Of a DNA stretch of 64,000 nucleotides, positions 10,258 through 20,460 are shown piece by piece. Made by a program: the position numbers and the translations under genes. Below the pieces are notes generated by a model. That model saw only the letters and a program-made list of their open reading frames with translations. It ran no database searches and had not been told where the DNA came from. The DNA lies in contig OY735219.1 in NCBI GenBank assembly GCA_963457665.1, forward strand, positions 21,470,937 to 21,534,936, given 5' to 3'. Origin of the DNA: Thysanoteuthis rhombus. Its lineage: Eukaryota > Mollusca > Cephalopoda > Oegopsida > Thysanoteuthidae. Position 1 is the first letter of the stretch. Each line of letters opens with the position of its first letter.

Positions 10258-10499
10258 CATCATCATCATCGTCAACATCGGTCTCTTCACGTTCGTCATT
10301 GGGCATAGACAATCCCCAGGATTCGCCACACTTCTCTATCGTGGGCATCGCGGAGTCAATATTTTCTGAATTTGTCAAGTTTGTGTCTCCATCTAGTACT
10401 CTGCCAGCCTCGGCTGCACATGTGATCGATGTTGTGAGCCGTGGTGTCCATCGGTTGTCCGCCATTCTTGCAACATGGCTGGTTCATTGCCATTGAATT

Positions 10500-11780
10500 T
10501 TTTAATATATTCTATAATGTCACAGACTTTTGTGTCTTCCGGATGTATTGAGCTGTCTGGTGGTCTCTCCATGTGAGGTTAAGCATAATTCTTTCATGTG
10601 CACGTTGCATGGCTCTCAATGTGTGGGTCTGTCTTTTGGTAAGGTTCATTGTTTCAGCTTCTTTGGTGACTATCGGGAGGATGCATTGATTGTATACTCT
10701 TTTTCGAATTATTCTCATGTTTTTGAAGGTTGAGCTTGCTTTGCCAAAGGCTTGCCTTCCTAAGATGATTCTTCGCTTGATTTCTTCTTCTTTTGAGGGT
10801 CTCATAGAGATTCATTGCCCTTGGTAGATGCAGTGGTCTACTTTCTCCAGTTCTATGTCTTCGATTCTGATCTTTGTGTTCTTATCTCCGACGTGATCGT
10901 TGCACATAATCTTCGTCTTGCTGAAGTTCATATGAAGGCCAACTTTCTTGCTCTCTTCATTTAGTTAATCTATCATTAGTTGGAGGTCGTGTAGGTTCTC
11001 TACGAAATAGGCGATGTCTGCAAATCTGAGGTTGTTCAGATATTCGCCATCTTTTTTGATTCCTTCATTCTCTCAGTCTTGTATTCTGGAGATCATCTGG
11101 AGGCAGACTGTGAAGAGTCTTTTCTTACCCCTTTTTGTGAGCTGAAGGGGCTCGGAGTCTTTTGGTAGCCTGATAAAGGAGCTGCTGTAACTGAATATAT
11201 GTTGCAGCTCCCTGACGTATTATGGATTTACACCTTGTAGAGTGGTGGTTTCCATGACCTTGGGGATTTCCACTGAGTTGAAGGCCTTTTTTAAGTCGTT
11301 AAATGATACAGCGAGTGGCAGCTTGTATTTTGCAGCTTTTTTCCGGCTGATTTATGGAATGTAGGTCGTCCATGGTCAAATAACTCCTTCTAAAAGTAGC
11401 TTGCTCCCGAGGTTGGTTTTTATTTTGTATTTCTGTGATTCAGTTGATGATGATATTTTGTGAGAAGTTTGTATATGTAGTTAAGTAGGCTAATAGGTCT
11501 GTAGTTATTTAGGTCTTTTGGGTTTCCTATTTTGTATAAAAGCATGATGATTGCAGTGTTCCAATCATCAAGGATTTTAATTTGTTTTAGGCACAAGTTG
11601 AAAATGACAGCCGGTTAGCTATCTTAGTGATAGTCTTAACCACTTTTCTGAGTAGATCGATGATGATGTTGTCTGGTCCGGGGGCCTTTCCTTTGTTTGT
11701 TTGTTTGATGGCTTGTTTCACCTCCCACGGGGTAACTTCTGCAAAACCCTCGATTTGATTGATTGCGTCGTGCATATCCT
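10500..11780 (-). pseudogene. Reverse transcriptase and C-terminal domain of the RTE LINE
   Basis: An N-terminal segment (11587-11775) contains NKGKAPGPDNI, the conserved GKAPGxD motif at the start of LINE reverse transcriptases. At about 10990-11040 the minus strand encodes LRFADIAYF where the family has FADDI, so a catalytic aspartate is lost or shifted. Downstream, VGLHMNFSKTKIM and the 97-codon frame 10512-10805 (IKRRIILGRQAFGK, MQRAHERIMLNLTWRD) match the thumb and C-terminal region of RTE elements. Multiple frameshifts make it a relic. Confidence 0.8.
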
Positions 11781-12376
11781 GTCCATTGTTTCGTAGTCCT
11801 TGTTTGGATGAATGGAGTTTCCAGTAGGATTTTTTGTTACATTCTTCTGTTGTTGGGTTTCCATTTTACTCGAGCATGCTGATTATTTGCTTCCGTCCTA
11901 GATTGAAGCCTTAGTTTATAAATTCGAAGCCCTGACCTTTTTTCGAGAGTCGATTCAATGACCGCTGTCGAGCATCTTCTTTCTTCTCTTCGTTTCTTCT
12001 GAATTACTTTATTTTGTTCAGTCTCTTCAATTTTCTCTCTTGTTTTTGTCGGCAGCTTGGGGTTTCTGCGTTCTTCCATGAGATTCCTGGTTTCACCTTA
12101 GATTTCATCAATAGATTGAGTGCTCATTGGCTTGGATATAATGGTGAATTCTATTATAGAGGCTGTCATTTTGTTGTTTAGTTCGTTGATGTCGGCGTTG
12201 TTTTCTTGTTCAGTGAGAATTTTAGATCAGTTTATCAAGCTAAGCTTGAAGGAATGAGCGTATTCTTTTGGTATGTTTAATGGTTGCAGTTTGGTGTGAA
12301 ACATTTTTTCTGTGTTGGTATTTACTAGCATTTTACATCCTACCATTCTTTGGTCGCTCTCTACGTTGACTTGATT

Positions 12377-12800
12377 TCAGATGTCCTTGATGGTATCGCT
12401 TTTGTCCGTTAGGATGTAGTCTTTTTTGTTCTTTGTTTCGTGGTTGGGGTTCTTCCAAGTCCATTTCCCATTGGGTCCCATCTTAAAGAAAGCGTTCATG
12501 ATTTTGAACCCATTAGCTGCTGCGAAGTTTACAAGATCTTCGGTCTCGTCCCGTACTTTATGTCCGTATTTGCCGACGCAATTTTCATTTCCTTGTCCTA
12601 CCTGTGCGTTGAAGTCTCCCATGATGACATTGAAGTATTTTCTGGTGTCCTGGAGTAGGGAGTATTATAGAAGTTGTCTATTTCATTTGGGGCTGATTGC
12701 GAGGTGGGAGCATGGACTCGGATGATATTCAGTTTGTACCTCTTTGGGAGTTGTATAGTGACGCTAGCTATGCGGTCCATGACAGCTTTGAAGCCTACCT
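12377..12800 (-). pseudogene. Endonuclease domain of the RTE LINE
   Basis: Two overlapping frames carry the domain. The upstream one includes KRYKLNIIRVHAPTS, and the downstream one begins MGDFNAQVGQGNENCVGKYG and includes KWTWKNPNHETKNKKDYIL. GDFNAQ is the conserved GDFNA motif of apurinic-like endonucleases, and the WxSPD-like segment plus (K)DYIL matches the family's C-terminal motif. The frame shift near 12600-12620 breaks the protein. Proteins of this type are often annotated in animal genomes as craniofacial development protein 2-like. Confidence 0.8.
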
Positions 12801-12902
12801 AATTGTTCTCGGGATCCTTATCAATGAAAAAGCCAACTCCACTTGGTTTTACTTTCTCTTTTCCGAAGATGTAAAGAAGACGTTTGCTCTTCAGTTCGAT
12901 TA

Positions 12903-13165
12903 GTACGTAATTTATTACCACCACCAAAAATACACAAATTACAAATCTAACAAACCCTCAAAAAAAAAAAGAACAAACAAAAAACAGAAAAAAGAAAAAA
13001 ACAAAATAAAAAACTCCTTCCACCTAGTAACACCTACAAAAAATTTCCCCCAACTTCCTAAGCCGGGGATCAAAAATATACCTGTTCATTCGTTTGGAGA
13101 TACCCAGAGAGGACAGAAACATAAACGTGTTTCTGTAGCGTATCCCCATACTAATATATTTTCAG
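12903..13165 (+). mobile_element. Penelope-like element, right part (3' untranslated end)
   Basis: This continues the copy interrupted at 10257. The stretch TAATTTATTACCACCACC, the A-rich middle and the terminal GGACAGAAACATAAACGTG...TGTAGCG at about 13116-13142 align with 51690-51905 and with the reverse complement of 9064-9270. It is non-coding. Confidence 0.7.
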
Positions 13166-13306
13166 CTCTACTCCAAACCAACTTGATATGTAAAGTTGAA
13201 TGTATCGAGCACTTTATGAAAGAAACCAATCATACATCAGACATTGCATTATTTCATGTTATACTGCATCCCTGATTTCTACTGTGTATATATAGTGAAA
13301 AAAGAC

Positions 13307-13498
13307 AATCAGGAAATCGAGTTAAATACGAATATAAGTTATCTATTCATATTTGTGGTGATATTTTACCGGGGACTGTTTTTCTGGATTCTTGGCCATC
13401 ATTTTATCATTCTTGGTCCGACGAAGCTGTCCCCGGCGAAATATCACCATAAATAGGAATGAATAACTTATATTTGTATTTAACTCGGTTTCCAGATT
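13307..13498. mobile_element. Foldback MITE with about 73-bp terminal inverted repeats
   Basis: The left arm 13307-13378 and right arm 13426-13498 are reverse complements with only scattered mismatches (GAGTTAAATACGAATATAAG against the complement of the right arm, and the GTGGTGATATTTTACCGGGG end). The loop is only about 47 bases. No coding sequence is present, so this is a non-autonomous DNA transposon or foldback element. The parent superfamily is not clear from the ends. Confidence 0.75.
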
Positions 13499-13539
13499 TT
13501 TTTTTTATCGCCGTAATGTCGAATACACAACATACTTAC

Positions 13540-13644
13540 ACATACAATATATATATACACATATACATACATACATATATATTTTTTTATAGATAGATAG
13601 ATATAGATATCGTGTGTGGAAGTATATGTGTGCGTGTGTGCGTG

Positions 13645-13685
<41 letters not shown>

Positions 13686-13690
13686 ACAAA
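13540..13690. repeat. Compound TA/TACA/GATA/GT microsatellite
   Basis: Short TA and CATA runs (13540-13580), GATA units (13591-13606) and a GT array at about 13624-13685. Minus-strand frames through it are artefacts. Confidence 0.95.
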
Positions 13691-14329
13691 AGTACACTGG
13701 CATATTTCGACGGCCATAAAACAGGCATATTAATGCAACGTGAGTTGGCAGGATAGATTTGTTGAATGACAACTAATACTTCCATCATCAAAGTGTCGAA
13801 AATATTTATGAGAAAATGTTCCTTTGAGCCCTTCCCCCCAGCTATTCCCCCTCCACATACACCGTTATTCCATATCTCCAACAACTCTCTCTCTCCCTCC
13901 ATCTATCGTCAATTTCTTTTTTTTTTATTTTGCTTTCAATCTCTCTCCTATTCATCTCCCTCCTTTATTTGCCAAAACTGAAACAGCTTTTGTGTAATAT
14001 GTACTGTACTGGCAGAAAACCTCCCTAAAATCAGGATTCCCAGATAGTTCCCGCGGAAGGCCTAAATGGGGCCTTTGGTCCTAATGAGAGATGAAATCCG
14101 TTTTCTCAATTTTACCTTGATTCATTTCTTCTGGCTTCAAAGTACCAGTTTGACTACTTAGAAGCCATATTCACATTGTGGAATCAAACCTTTTATATCA
14201 CAAATAATGGGTAGAAATCAGATCATTATTATCGCTCACAGGGTCCAAGAGTGATCATGCCACGTCATCATAGCAAAGAATGTGACCTGTTCGCAGATCA
14301 AACTTAAGTTTTAAAAGATTCAGCTCTCT
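13691..14329. other. Spacer
   Basis: A CT-rich patch lies at 13870-13970. No gene is recognised. Confidence 0.4.
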
Positions 14330-14790
14330 TATCAACGTAATTTTTAGACGGTCACAAAATATGTTCATTCCAGCATTTCTTTTTGATGTGTACCGAGCAC
14401 TCACCACAAATTGATAAAGAAGACCCCAAATCGAAAGACACTCAAGACACATGTGACGATGAACATAAATACAACGTTAGCACAAAAACATTATTGATTG
14501 TGTTAAACAGGGCGGGGGGGGGACTCATGAGCTCATTTGCATATAGTCGTCTTAGTGGTCATAGAAGCTCATTTGCATGTAGTAATCTTGTCTGAGGTAG
14601 ATTTGTAGTTGGTCACAAAGTATGTTCATTCCTGTATAGGTTTTTGTCATGGATAGAGCACAATCACAGATCGACTAAAGAGGCCTCGAATCGAAAAACA
14701 CTGAAAATGAAACAGGTGGCAGTGGACATACAAGAGGCGAAAATCACAATGTTAGCTCGATAACCAATCTTGATTTTGCTTAAAAAAATA
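14330..14790 (+). repeat. Local direct duplication of about 190 bases
   Basis: Two diverged copies share GGTCACAAAATATGTTCATTC (14351-14371) against GGTCACAAAGTATGTTCATTC (14609-14629), then AATCGAAAGACACT against AATCGAAAAACACT, then AACGTTAGC against AATGTTAGC. Between them AGCTCATTTGCAT(A/G)TAGT occurs twice (about 14530 and 14569). It may be a two-unit satellite remnant. Confidence 0.6.
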
Positions 14791-14829
14791 GGAAAACGCA
14801 CGACCTCGTTTGCATAGGGTGAAAGAAGA

Positions 14830-15165
14830 TTTTTATAGATGAATCACATCGATGGAAGGTCCCCTCCTGGGCGAAACGTTTGGAGATTCAGGATATCCTT
14901 CTCGGCCTTGCTGTCTTGTAGTCCAGAGGAAAACAGCCAGCGATACGTCTGGCATCAGCTTTACTACAGGAAGGATGTCGAATTGGATGAAAAACTGTCA
15001 TAAAGGGGCTCCACTCTTTGGTTTGGAACCAGGCAGGTTCTTCTGATCGACTGATTGCCTTTCCAATCAGTCCTATTTTATCTATGGGTAAGGGTGGTGT
15101 AGTACCATGAATAGTTTTCTATCCTCTTCACTAGGACCGACCATCAGGGCGGGCAGTAAATAAGG
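14830..15165 (+). repeat. Family P dispersed repeat, copy 1
   Basis: The stretch aligns with 55375-55730: GTCCCCTCCTGGGCGAA, GGAGATTCAGGATA, TCTCGGCCTTGCTG, TCTGGCATCA and GGGGCTCCACTC against similar blocks in the same order. It is more GC-rich than its surroundings. The 64-codon frame inside is not convincing. Confidence 0.5.
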
Positions 15166-15639
15166 ACTAAAAATCTGTTAGAATTTTCATTGTACACTTT
15201 TTTTTTTTTTTTTTTTACAATTTTTCTCATCTTGGTAGTTTTTGTATACAAAATTTCTGTCGTTGAACCTTATGGTCTTCTTCGGGTGCATGTCATGATT
15301 GAAATTCAATGGAATCTCAAATTCTTTGTGCTGTTGGTAGAAAGTTTAAAGATTTATAAGTACTCTTAACTACGCCCGCGCCTTATATTGTGTATATAAA
15401 GCGACGAACGGAGATATTCAATGCACACTTTTAACCTGCTTTTAACTCTTTGTATCAGAAATTTTAAATGATTAAATTACCATTTGCATTGAATTATTTA
15501 AACAATGGTTCATACTCTTTCTGCACGTCACTTTGTTGTAAATATCATATATGAAATGCCCATAAAAGAAGTAATTTGATTTTGATTCTAGTCGTTGACA
15601 TAAAAAAATGTTTTGTCTTTAATACAAAATATGTTATTG
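15166..15639. other. AT-rich spacer with oligo-T run
   Basis: An oligo-T run lies at 15199-15216. Nothing else is recognised. Confidence 0.4.
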
Positions 15640-16215
15640 TCAAAATCCGAAATTGGAGTTGATTTTAATCTTCTACGTTAACAAGATCAAGAACAATCCT
15701 CACCGAAATGTTACCCGATATCTAAAATTTTCACCTCTATTTTGATTTGAATAAACGACCCCCTGATTTCTTTACGCCATTGGCAGGAAGTTTAGAGATG
15801 TATATGTACTCTGATTGCCAGGAGGCTGCCTCACTGACTGAGCTAAGTTGACAAGTCTTAGATATCAACGAATATCTATCATATACGCAAGGGCTTATTC
15901 AATAAATTTAGTATACAGATACGTTGCTTATTTCATTATGATAAATGTAAACATTTATACAAACATTTTTTTTAAATTTATCATATATACAATGCTAATT
16001 TCCTGTCGAAATGAAGTTGGAGTGGAGTTAAACACTGCAGCAACCAGTCTTGTCTTTTACACCATGGTTACTCGCCTCATTTTTCCTTTGACTGTTGTAA
16101 GAATCTATATTTCATGTGAATGTTGTCGTGTATGGGTAAAGATCACCACGTATGCGAGTGTCTGTTTGAGACATCCAAAAGGATTGCAGGATTCCTGGCA
16201 GATATAGCAGGTGTT
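15640..16215 (-). repeat. Family D dispersed repeat (tRNA-derived SINE-like)
   Basis: This shares with 29.86-30.4 kb the block ending AAGAACAATCCTCAC, then a middle, then ACTGCAGCAACCAGTCTTG against CCTGCAGCAACCAGGCTTTG. On the minus strand TAGCTCAGTCAGTGAGGCAG (15825-15845) is a strong A box, and ATTCAAATCA about 80 bases downstream can serve as a B box. This supports a tRNA-derived SINE on the minus strand. The 119-codon plus-strand frame (15848-16207) covers the repeat and is probably spurious. Confidence 0.5.
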
Positions 16216-16623
16216 TAAAGCACTTCTATGGAGTGCACGCACCAGTTCTTACTAAAAACTTCATTTCAGATTAAATCTCTTAACAGTCACATCGACTCTC
16301 TGTGATATCCTTCATCTTGCAAGAAGCTATCAAAACTTTGTTTCGGTCGATTATGTCTAAAGATGAAAGCATTTATCAGAAAACTCTGGTCGTGCCTATT
16401 TCTAACTTACTAACTGAAAATATTTGGCTGGACACATCATCACAGACACAAGTTTTATCATATAAGTTGGTCTTATATTATCGGCGGATATCCCAGGAAA
16501 ATAGCCTGATAATTAATTACATCGCAAACCTAAAATATTTCATTTAACCAGAAAAATAGTACACCCAGTGCAAAGTTAGTCCTCCTCAAAGTTCTCCCTC
16601 TCACACACATATCAGCATCTATT
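16216..16623. other. Spacer
   Basis: An 81-codon plus-strand frame (16302-16547) has no recognisable motif. Nothing else is seen. Confidence 0.35.
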
Positions 16624-16893
16624 TTATTTTTCAGAAAAGTTTGCAAAGTCCTCTTTCGAGATCTGCCCTCTTAATTTCGTCCAAGAGAGACTCTTGAGGA
16701 AAAGTCGAACGTTGCAGCGAACTAAATCTTGAATGCTCTGTGACAGATCTGGCGTCTCAATGCCAACCGAATAACCCGAACGGAGGATATCTGTCCATGC
16801 ATGGGCAGTAAGGACCCCTCGGATTGGTTGCCAAGTCACATCAAAGGCGGCGTAACCGGTTCTTAAGATATTTAAAATAGCAGGATGATCCAA
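16624..16893 (-). CDS. Exon-like open frame, unknown protein
   Basis: An 89-codon frame with balanced amino-acid content (TGYAAFDVTWQPIRG, DLVRCNVRLFLKSLSW), unlike the repeat-derived frames around it. GC content is higher than in its flanks. Immediately after the stop codon the minus strand reads AAATAAAATAG, which contains the polyadenylation signal AATAAA, as a terminal exon would. A possible splice acceptor, AATATCTTAAG, lies upstream of RTGYAAF. I do not recognise the protein. It could be a true terminal exon, a processed-gene fragment or a transposon piece. Confidence 0.22.
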   Translation of the reverse strand: MDHPAILNILRTGYAAFDVTWQPIRGVLTAHAWTDILRSGYSVGIETPDLSQSIQDLVRCNVRLFLKSLSWTKLRGQISKEDFANFSEK

Positions 16894-16987
16894 AGTAAAA
16901 CTAAATTTGTTACTAATTATGCAGGTACGATATCACTTATATGTTTGGAGCTACACAGTCTTCGAAACTTCAGATGTCCACACATAA

Positions 16988-17179
16988 TTGTGTGAGATGT
17001 ACTGCACTACTCATGCCCTTGAAAGCAACGGAACCACAGGAGCAGCTGCCCCTTGTCTTCTTGGCATGAGGTCAGCGATGGCAGCTGTGTGCCTCTATGA
17101 AAATGGAAAAAGTAAAACAATGATTTGTGATAAATGTCTTGCTGATTATGCTCAATCATCTTCAAGCTCTCCAATATGA
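16988..17179 (+). CDS. Exon-like open frame with cysteine pairs, unknown protein
   Basis: The frame reads, in part, SNGTTGAAAPCLLGMRSAM, then AVCLYENGKSKTMICDKC, with CxxxC near its start and CxxC near its end, and looks like genuine protein. A TAA lies just before it, and no clean upstream acceptor pairs with it. A strong donor-like TAG/GTAAGT near 17263 lies beyond the stop. It sits 95 bases from the minus-strand exon-like frame and points the other way. The zinc-knuckle-like cysteines suggest a large intracellular protein, but I cannot name it. An exon, a pseudogene or a retrocopy fragment are all possible. Confidence 0.22.
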   Translation: MCEMYCTTHALESNGTTGAAAPCLLGMRSAMAAVCLYENGKSKTMICDKCLADYAQSSSSSPI

Positions 17180-17517
17180 GCGGTCTTTGCTTCCATTAGT
17201 TTGAACAGAAATACAAGTTTTGCTTTGTGAATGGGAAATTCTTATGCTTGTCTCGGTGTAGGTAAGTACGGTTTGTTATTAATAGCCACAAAAGTCTATT
17301 ATTCTTTATAGGTAGAAAAATTCACCGAAAATAAACTTTATCGCTGAAATCTTCAGAGTACCAAACATCTGAGACTCGTCAAATCCATTTCCTCTCATGT
17401 AATGAAACAAACAAGATGTCATCAATTCCGTCTTTTGACCTTCCGTTGAAAACCACCAAATGGGCGAGGGGATGGTGAGCCATTTCAGTATCTTTATGTC
17501 TATCAATTCATCTCAGT

Positions 17518-17518
<1 letters not shown>
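17180..17518. other. Spacer
   Basis: It contains the donor-like GTGTAGGTAAGT at about 17258-17269. No other feature is seen. Confidence 0.35.

Positions 17519-17597
<79 letters not shown>
17519..17597. repeat. (TA)n microsatellite
   Basis: An uninterrupted TA array of about 79 bases. Confidence 0.98.
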
Positions 17598-17599
<2 letters not shown>

Positions 17600-17807
17600 A
17601 TCTTTCATATCTATCTATCTCAATGTAAACACACAAGGAGCACTTCATATCTTGTTAATCAAATACATGGTCGGTCTTTAAAACAAACCTTCAGTTCCTC
17701 GGGCCTCGTTTCATCGGAACAAAGCATAAGACTTTGTATATATTAAGGGCACCCCCAAGACGTTTATTATGCAATCGTGAATCCGTTTCGTGACTCCTAC
17801 TACTGAA

Positions 17808-17933
17808 GTTCCTTCCTCCGGGCTTTCTTACGACTCCCAAAATGTCGGCACCATACGATCCTACGTAAACACATTGATGTTATCGGAAGCTTGCTTGAAC
17901 GGATAGATGGGTAGATATGGACAGACTGAGATT

Positions 17934-17969
<36 letters not shown>

Positions 17970-18038
17970 CATAGATACATAGATACATAGATTGATAGAT
18001 AATCATGAATAGACTGTGGCAGATAGCTATATGATGAG

Positions 18039-18076
<38 letters not shown>

Positions 18077-18423
18077 CGTGACCTCTGCAACTAAATTTCC
18101 TCGCTTCTGGCTTTGGGCAAATCCCCAATTTTTAGCATCATACGATACAACAATGTTATCAAAAGCTTGTGTGAATGGATAAATAGATAGATAGATAGAT
18201 ATGAACAGACAGACATAGATAGATTAATGGATATGAACGAACAGACTGAGATAAATAGATAGATAAATAGAAATGAACAGACTAAGATACACTAATAGGT
18301 ATGAAAAGAAAGATATACAGATAGATACATACATACGTATACAGAGATTGACAGATAGAATATACAATATAACATAGACTGAGATGGATAGATATATGAG
18401 AACAGAGATAGATAAATAAATAA

Positions 18424-18456
<33 letters not shown>

Positions 18457-18580
18457 CAGACAGATTGTGACCCCTGATACCAAATTTCTTCGCTTCGGGC
18501 TTCCTTGCAACTCCCAAATTTTCGGCACCATACGATCTTATGTAAACACATCGATGTTATCGGAAGCCTCCTTCAGCAGC
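17808..18580 (+). repeat. Three copies of a 105-bp module linked to (GATA)n
   Basis: The module recurs at about 17808-17915, 18076-18180 and 18470-18570. Each has CTTCGGGCTTTC-like sequence, then CTCCCAAA, GGCACCATACGATC, TGTAAACACAT and GATGTTATCGGAAGC. Copies 1 and 2 run straight into GATAGATA arrays (17936-17970, 18182-18200), and GATA arrays also precede copies 2 and 3 (18041-18075, 18420-18463). The minus-strand frames of 79-97 codons translate these arrays and are not genes. Confidence 0.8.
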
Positions 18581-19660
18581 CCAGAGCCGTCTGCTGTTGT
18601 GAGCTTACAGCTTGCCTTTTACTATCATGCCTTTAGTATCCATATGCTATGATAACAAAAGGCTACCCACTGTAATATTCTACATCTGGGAAAGGCCATG
18701 GCTACGAAAATAGGGTTGAGAAACTTGATATTGCTGTTGCTGTAACACATAACTGAGGATGTTCGAACCGCCATATTTCAAGGATCTTTGTGGAGCACCC
18801 TCTTCTCTTAATGGCTGCCGACGGACTTCCGGTTGAAAGATTTATAAACACTCTCTTTTTTCTTTGTTTCTCCGATGTGATTACAATAAAGTGGCAGAGT
18901 CTGACATCATTAGCGTACATCCGGTTCTACACTGTATTAAAATAACATTGGAAAAATCACGCCTTCTTATTTTATTATTTCGACTGAAATTTTACATAAC
19001 TTATAAGTATAGAACAGTCGGTTTATACTGAATGAGAAACTTTCATAACTTTCAGTCATTTTATCAATTTTTCATTCGTTTTTCCCCTCCGGATGCTCGA
19101 GCAGACTATATTTACACTTTGAAAAACGCAAAAACCAGAGTAACGTAATAGTTAAGTTTGAATATTTAACCCAGAACGAAGACACTTTAACTTTTCCCCG
19201 TAAAAAACTTTCAGTATTCATTTTTGATTGAATTTTATTATGAATAAAATACATGCTTTCTCGAAAATTCACGAACCAACAGAAAACACGGGGAGTAATC
19301 TACTCATTGATCATCCCTTTCATCAGTTTTTTTAATTGATCAGCCCTAACGTCACATGCTGCAAAAGAACGTTGATCAGGTGATGATTTCTAATGTTTGA
19401 CTTACCTGACTGCATTACAGGACTACCCAGCTTCACACATGGTGGGGGACCGGTTAATGGATTCATGCCTTTCCCAGGGGCATTATCATTTAAAAGTCTA
19501 ATAAAAATATTCGGTTCTTTTACATGCTCTTCGTAAACACGGAAGACTTGCGTTCAAACTTTATTTGATATGTATTTACCTGTGAAAGTAACACCTTTTG
19601 AAGATTTGAAAAACACTGCAAAAGCTTATGTGTTTGATTTACGGCGAAATCTTAATGGAA
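18581..19660. other. Spacer with scattered repeat fragments
   Basis: Around 19290-19320 GTAATCTACTCATTGATCATCC resembles family B in inverted orientation, and around 19455-19490 GGATTCATGCCTTTCCC resembles family C. No gene is recognised. Confidence 0.35.
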
Positions 19661-20010
19661 GAGGTCTGGTTTGTCACTCAATGGAAACTGCAACATGACC
19701 AACGTCTTTTGGCAGCATGCCGCGTTGGGGACGATCAATTGAAAATAATGGAAAAGGGGTATTCAATGAATTAGTTACGTCTATTGCCCTTTGTTGCACC
19801 ATGATCTGAAAAAAAGTTCGAATCCACCCCACCCCCCAAGAATGAATACTCGCAAAAACGAACTCATAGACCACTTTGGCAAAAACTTACATTTTTTCGG
19901 CCCTTCAGCTCTATTGCAGCGATCTGTACAAGTAATACATGCGTATGTATATACATAGACAAAGAGACCAACTTTAAAACTGAAGAAACCTATATTAACA
20001 GTTTTGTTTT
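19661..20010 (+). repeat. Family B dispersed repeat
   Basis: Landmarks in order: GTCACTCAATGGAAAC, GACCAACGTCTTTTGGCAGC, GGAAAAGGGGTATTCAATGA, and a 3' end ACTTTAAAACTGAAGAAACC. The same order is found at 28.39-28.87 and 47.59-48.07 kb, with partial copies at 29.06-29.29 (inverted), 43.69-44.12 and 59.6-59.83 kb. Minus-strand frames are shadows of the repeat. Confidence 0.55.
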
Positions 20011-20460
20011 CCCGATATATAAGCAAATAGCAATGGATACACTGCTTCTCCTAAAATAACCGAAGTTAACTGATATCGTGCCTGGTCATTACACACATGA
20101 GTAACCACCTCGGAATACCGAGTACTGTACATAGCAAATACTCTGCTGTCGATTGATAGGGCATCTTGTCAAGCAACGACCGGCTCCACCTGATTAGGGT
20201 AATCCCCCCCCCCCCATACGACGCTATGAAAGTTATCCCCCTGGCAACATTTTCCATTTTTTTCATTTCCTGTTGACTTCATTGCTAAAACGTACATTCC
20301 AGAATTAGAGTCAGGGATAAGTTTAGGGATTAGGGCTAGGGTTAGGGTATGGAGTGTGAATATAGATTTCAAGTTACCTGGAAATTAAAAATGTAGCCAT
20401 TTTAAGCCATAGGGGGATAACCTTTGATTATCTTTGTACTATCGTGTTTTAGGGCCAAAC
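20011..20460. other. Spacer including telomere-like stretch
   Basis: The stretch contains a C run (20208-20216), degenerate TTAGGG-like units at about 20319-20349 (TTTAGGGATTAGGG, then CTAGGGTTAGGG), and the GGGGGATAACC...CTATCGTGTTTT block shared with 3735-3770. Confidence 0.5.

Larger units (their letters stand above)
10258..12902 (-). mobile_element. RTE-clade LINE, 5'-truncated, inserted in a Penelope-like element
   Basis: This 2.65-kb non-LTR retrotransposon is read right to left. It has an apurinic-like endonuclease (12377-12860), a reverse transcriptase (about 10800-11780) and a conserved C-terminus (10265-10805). It ends in a GAT-repeat tail (10258-10270 on the plus strand reads ATCATCATCATCATCG). 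The extreme N-terminus of the endonuclease is absent, which is typical of 5' truncation. Several frameshifts and stops inactivate it. Flanks GCATGAAATTTAT (10245-10257) and GTACGTAATTTAT (12903-12915) match at 10 of 13 bases and look like a diverged target-site duplication. The flanking Penelope sequence is continuous when the LINE is removed. Confidence 0.85.

Noticed and set aside
15848..16207. 119-codon plus-strand frame
   Set aside because: It lies within a family D dispersed repeat. Other copies of the repeat do not keep it open.
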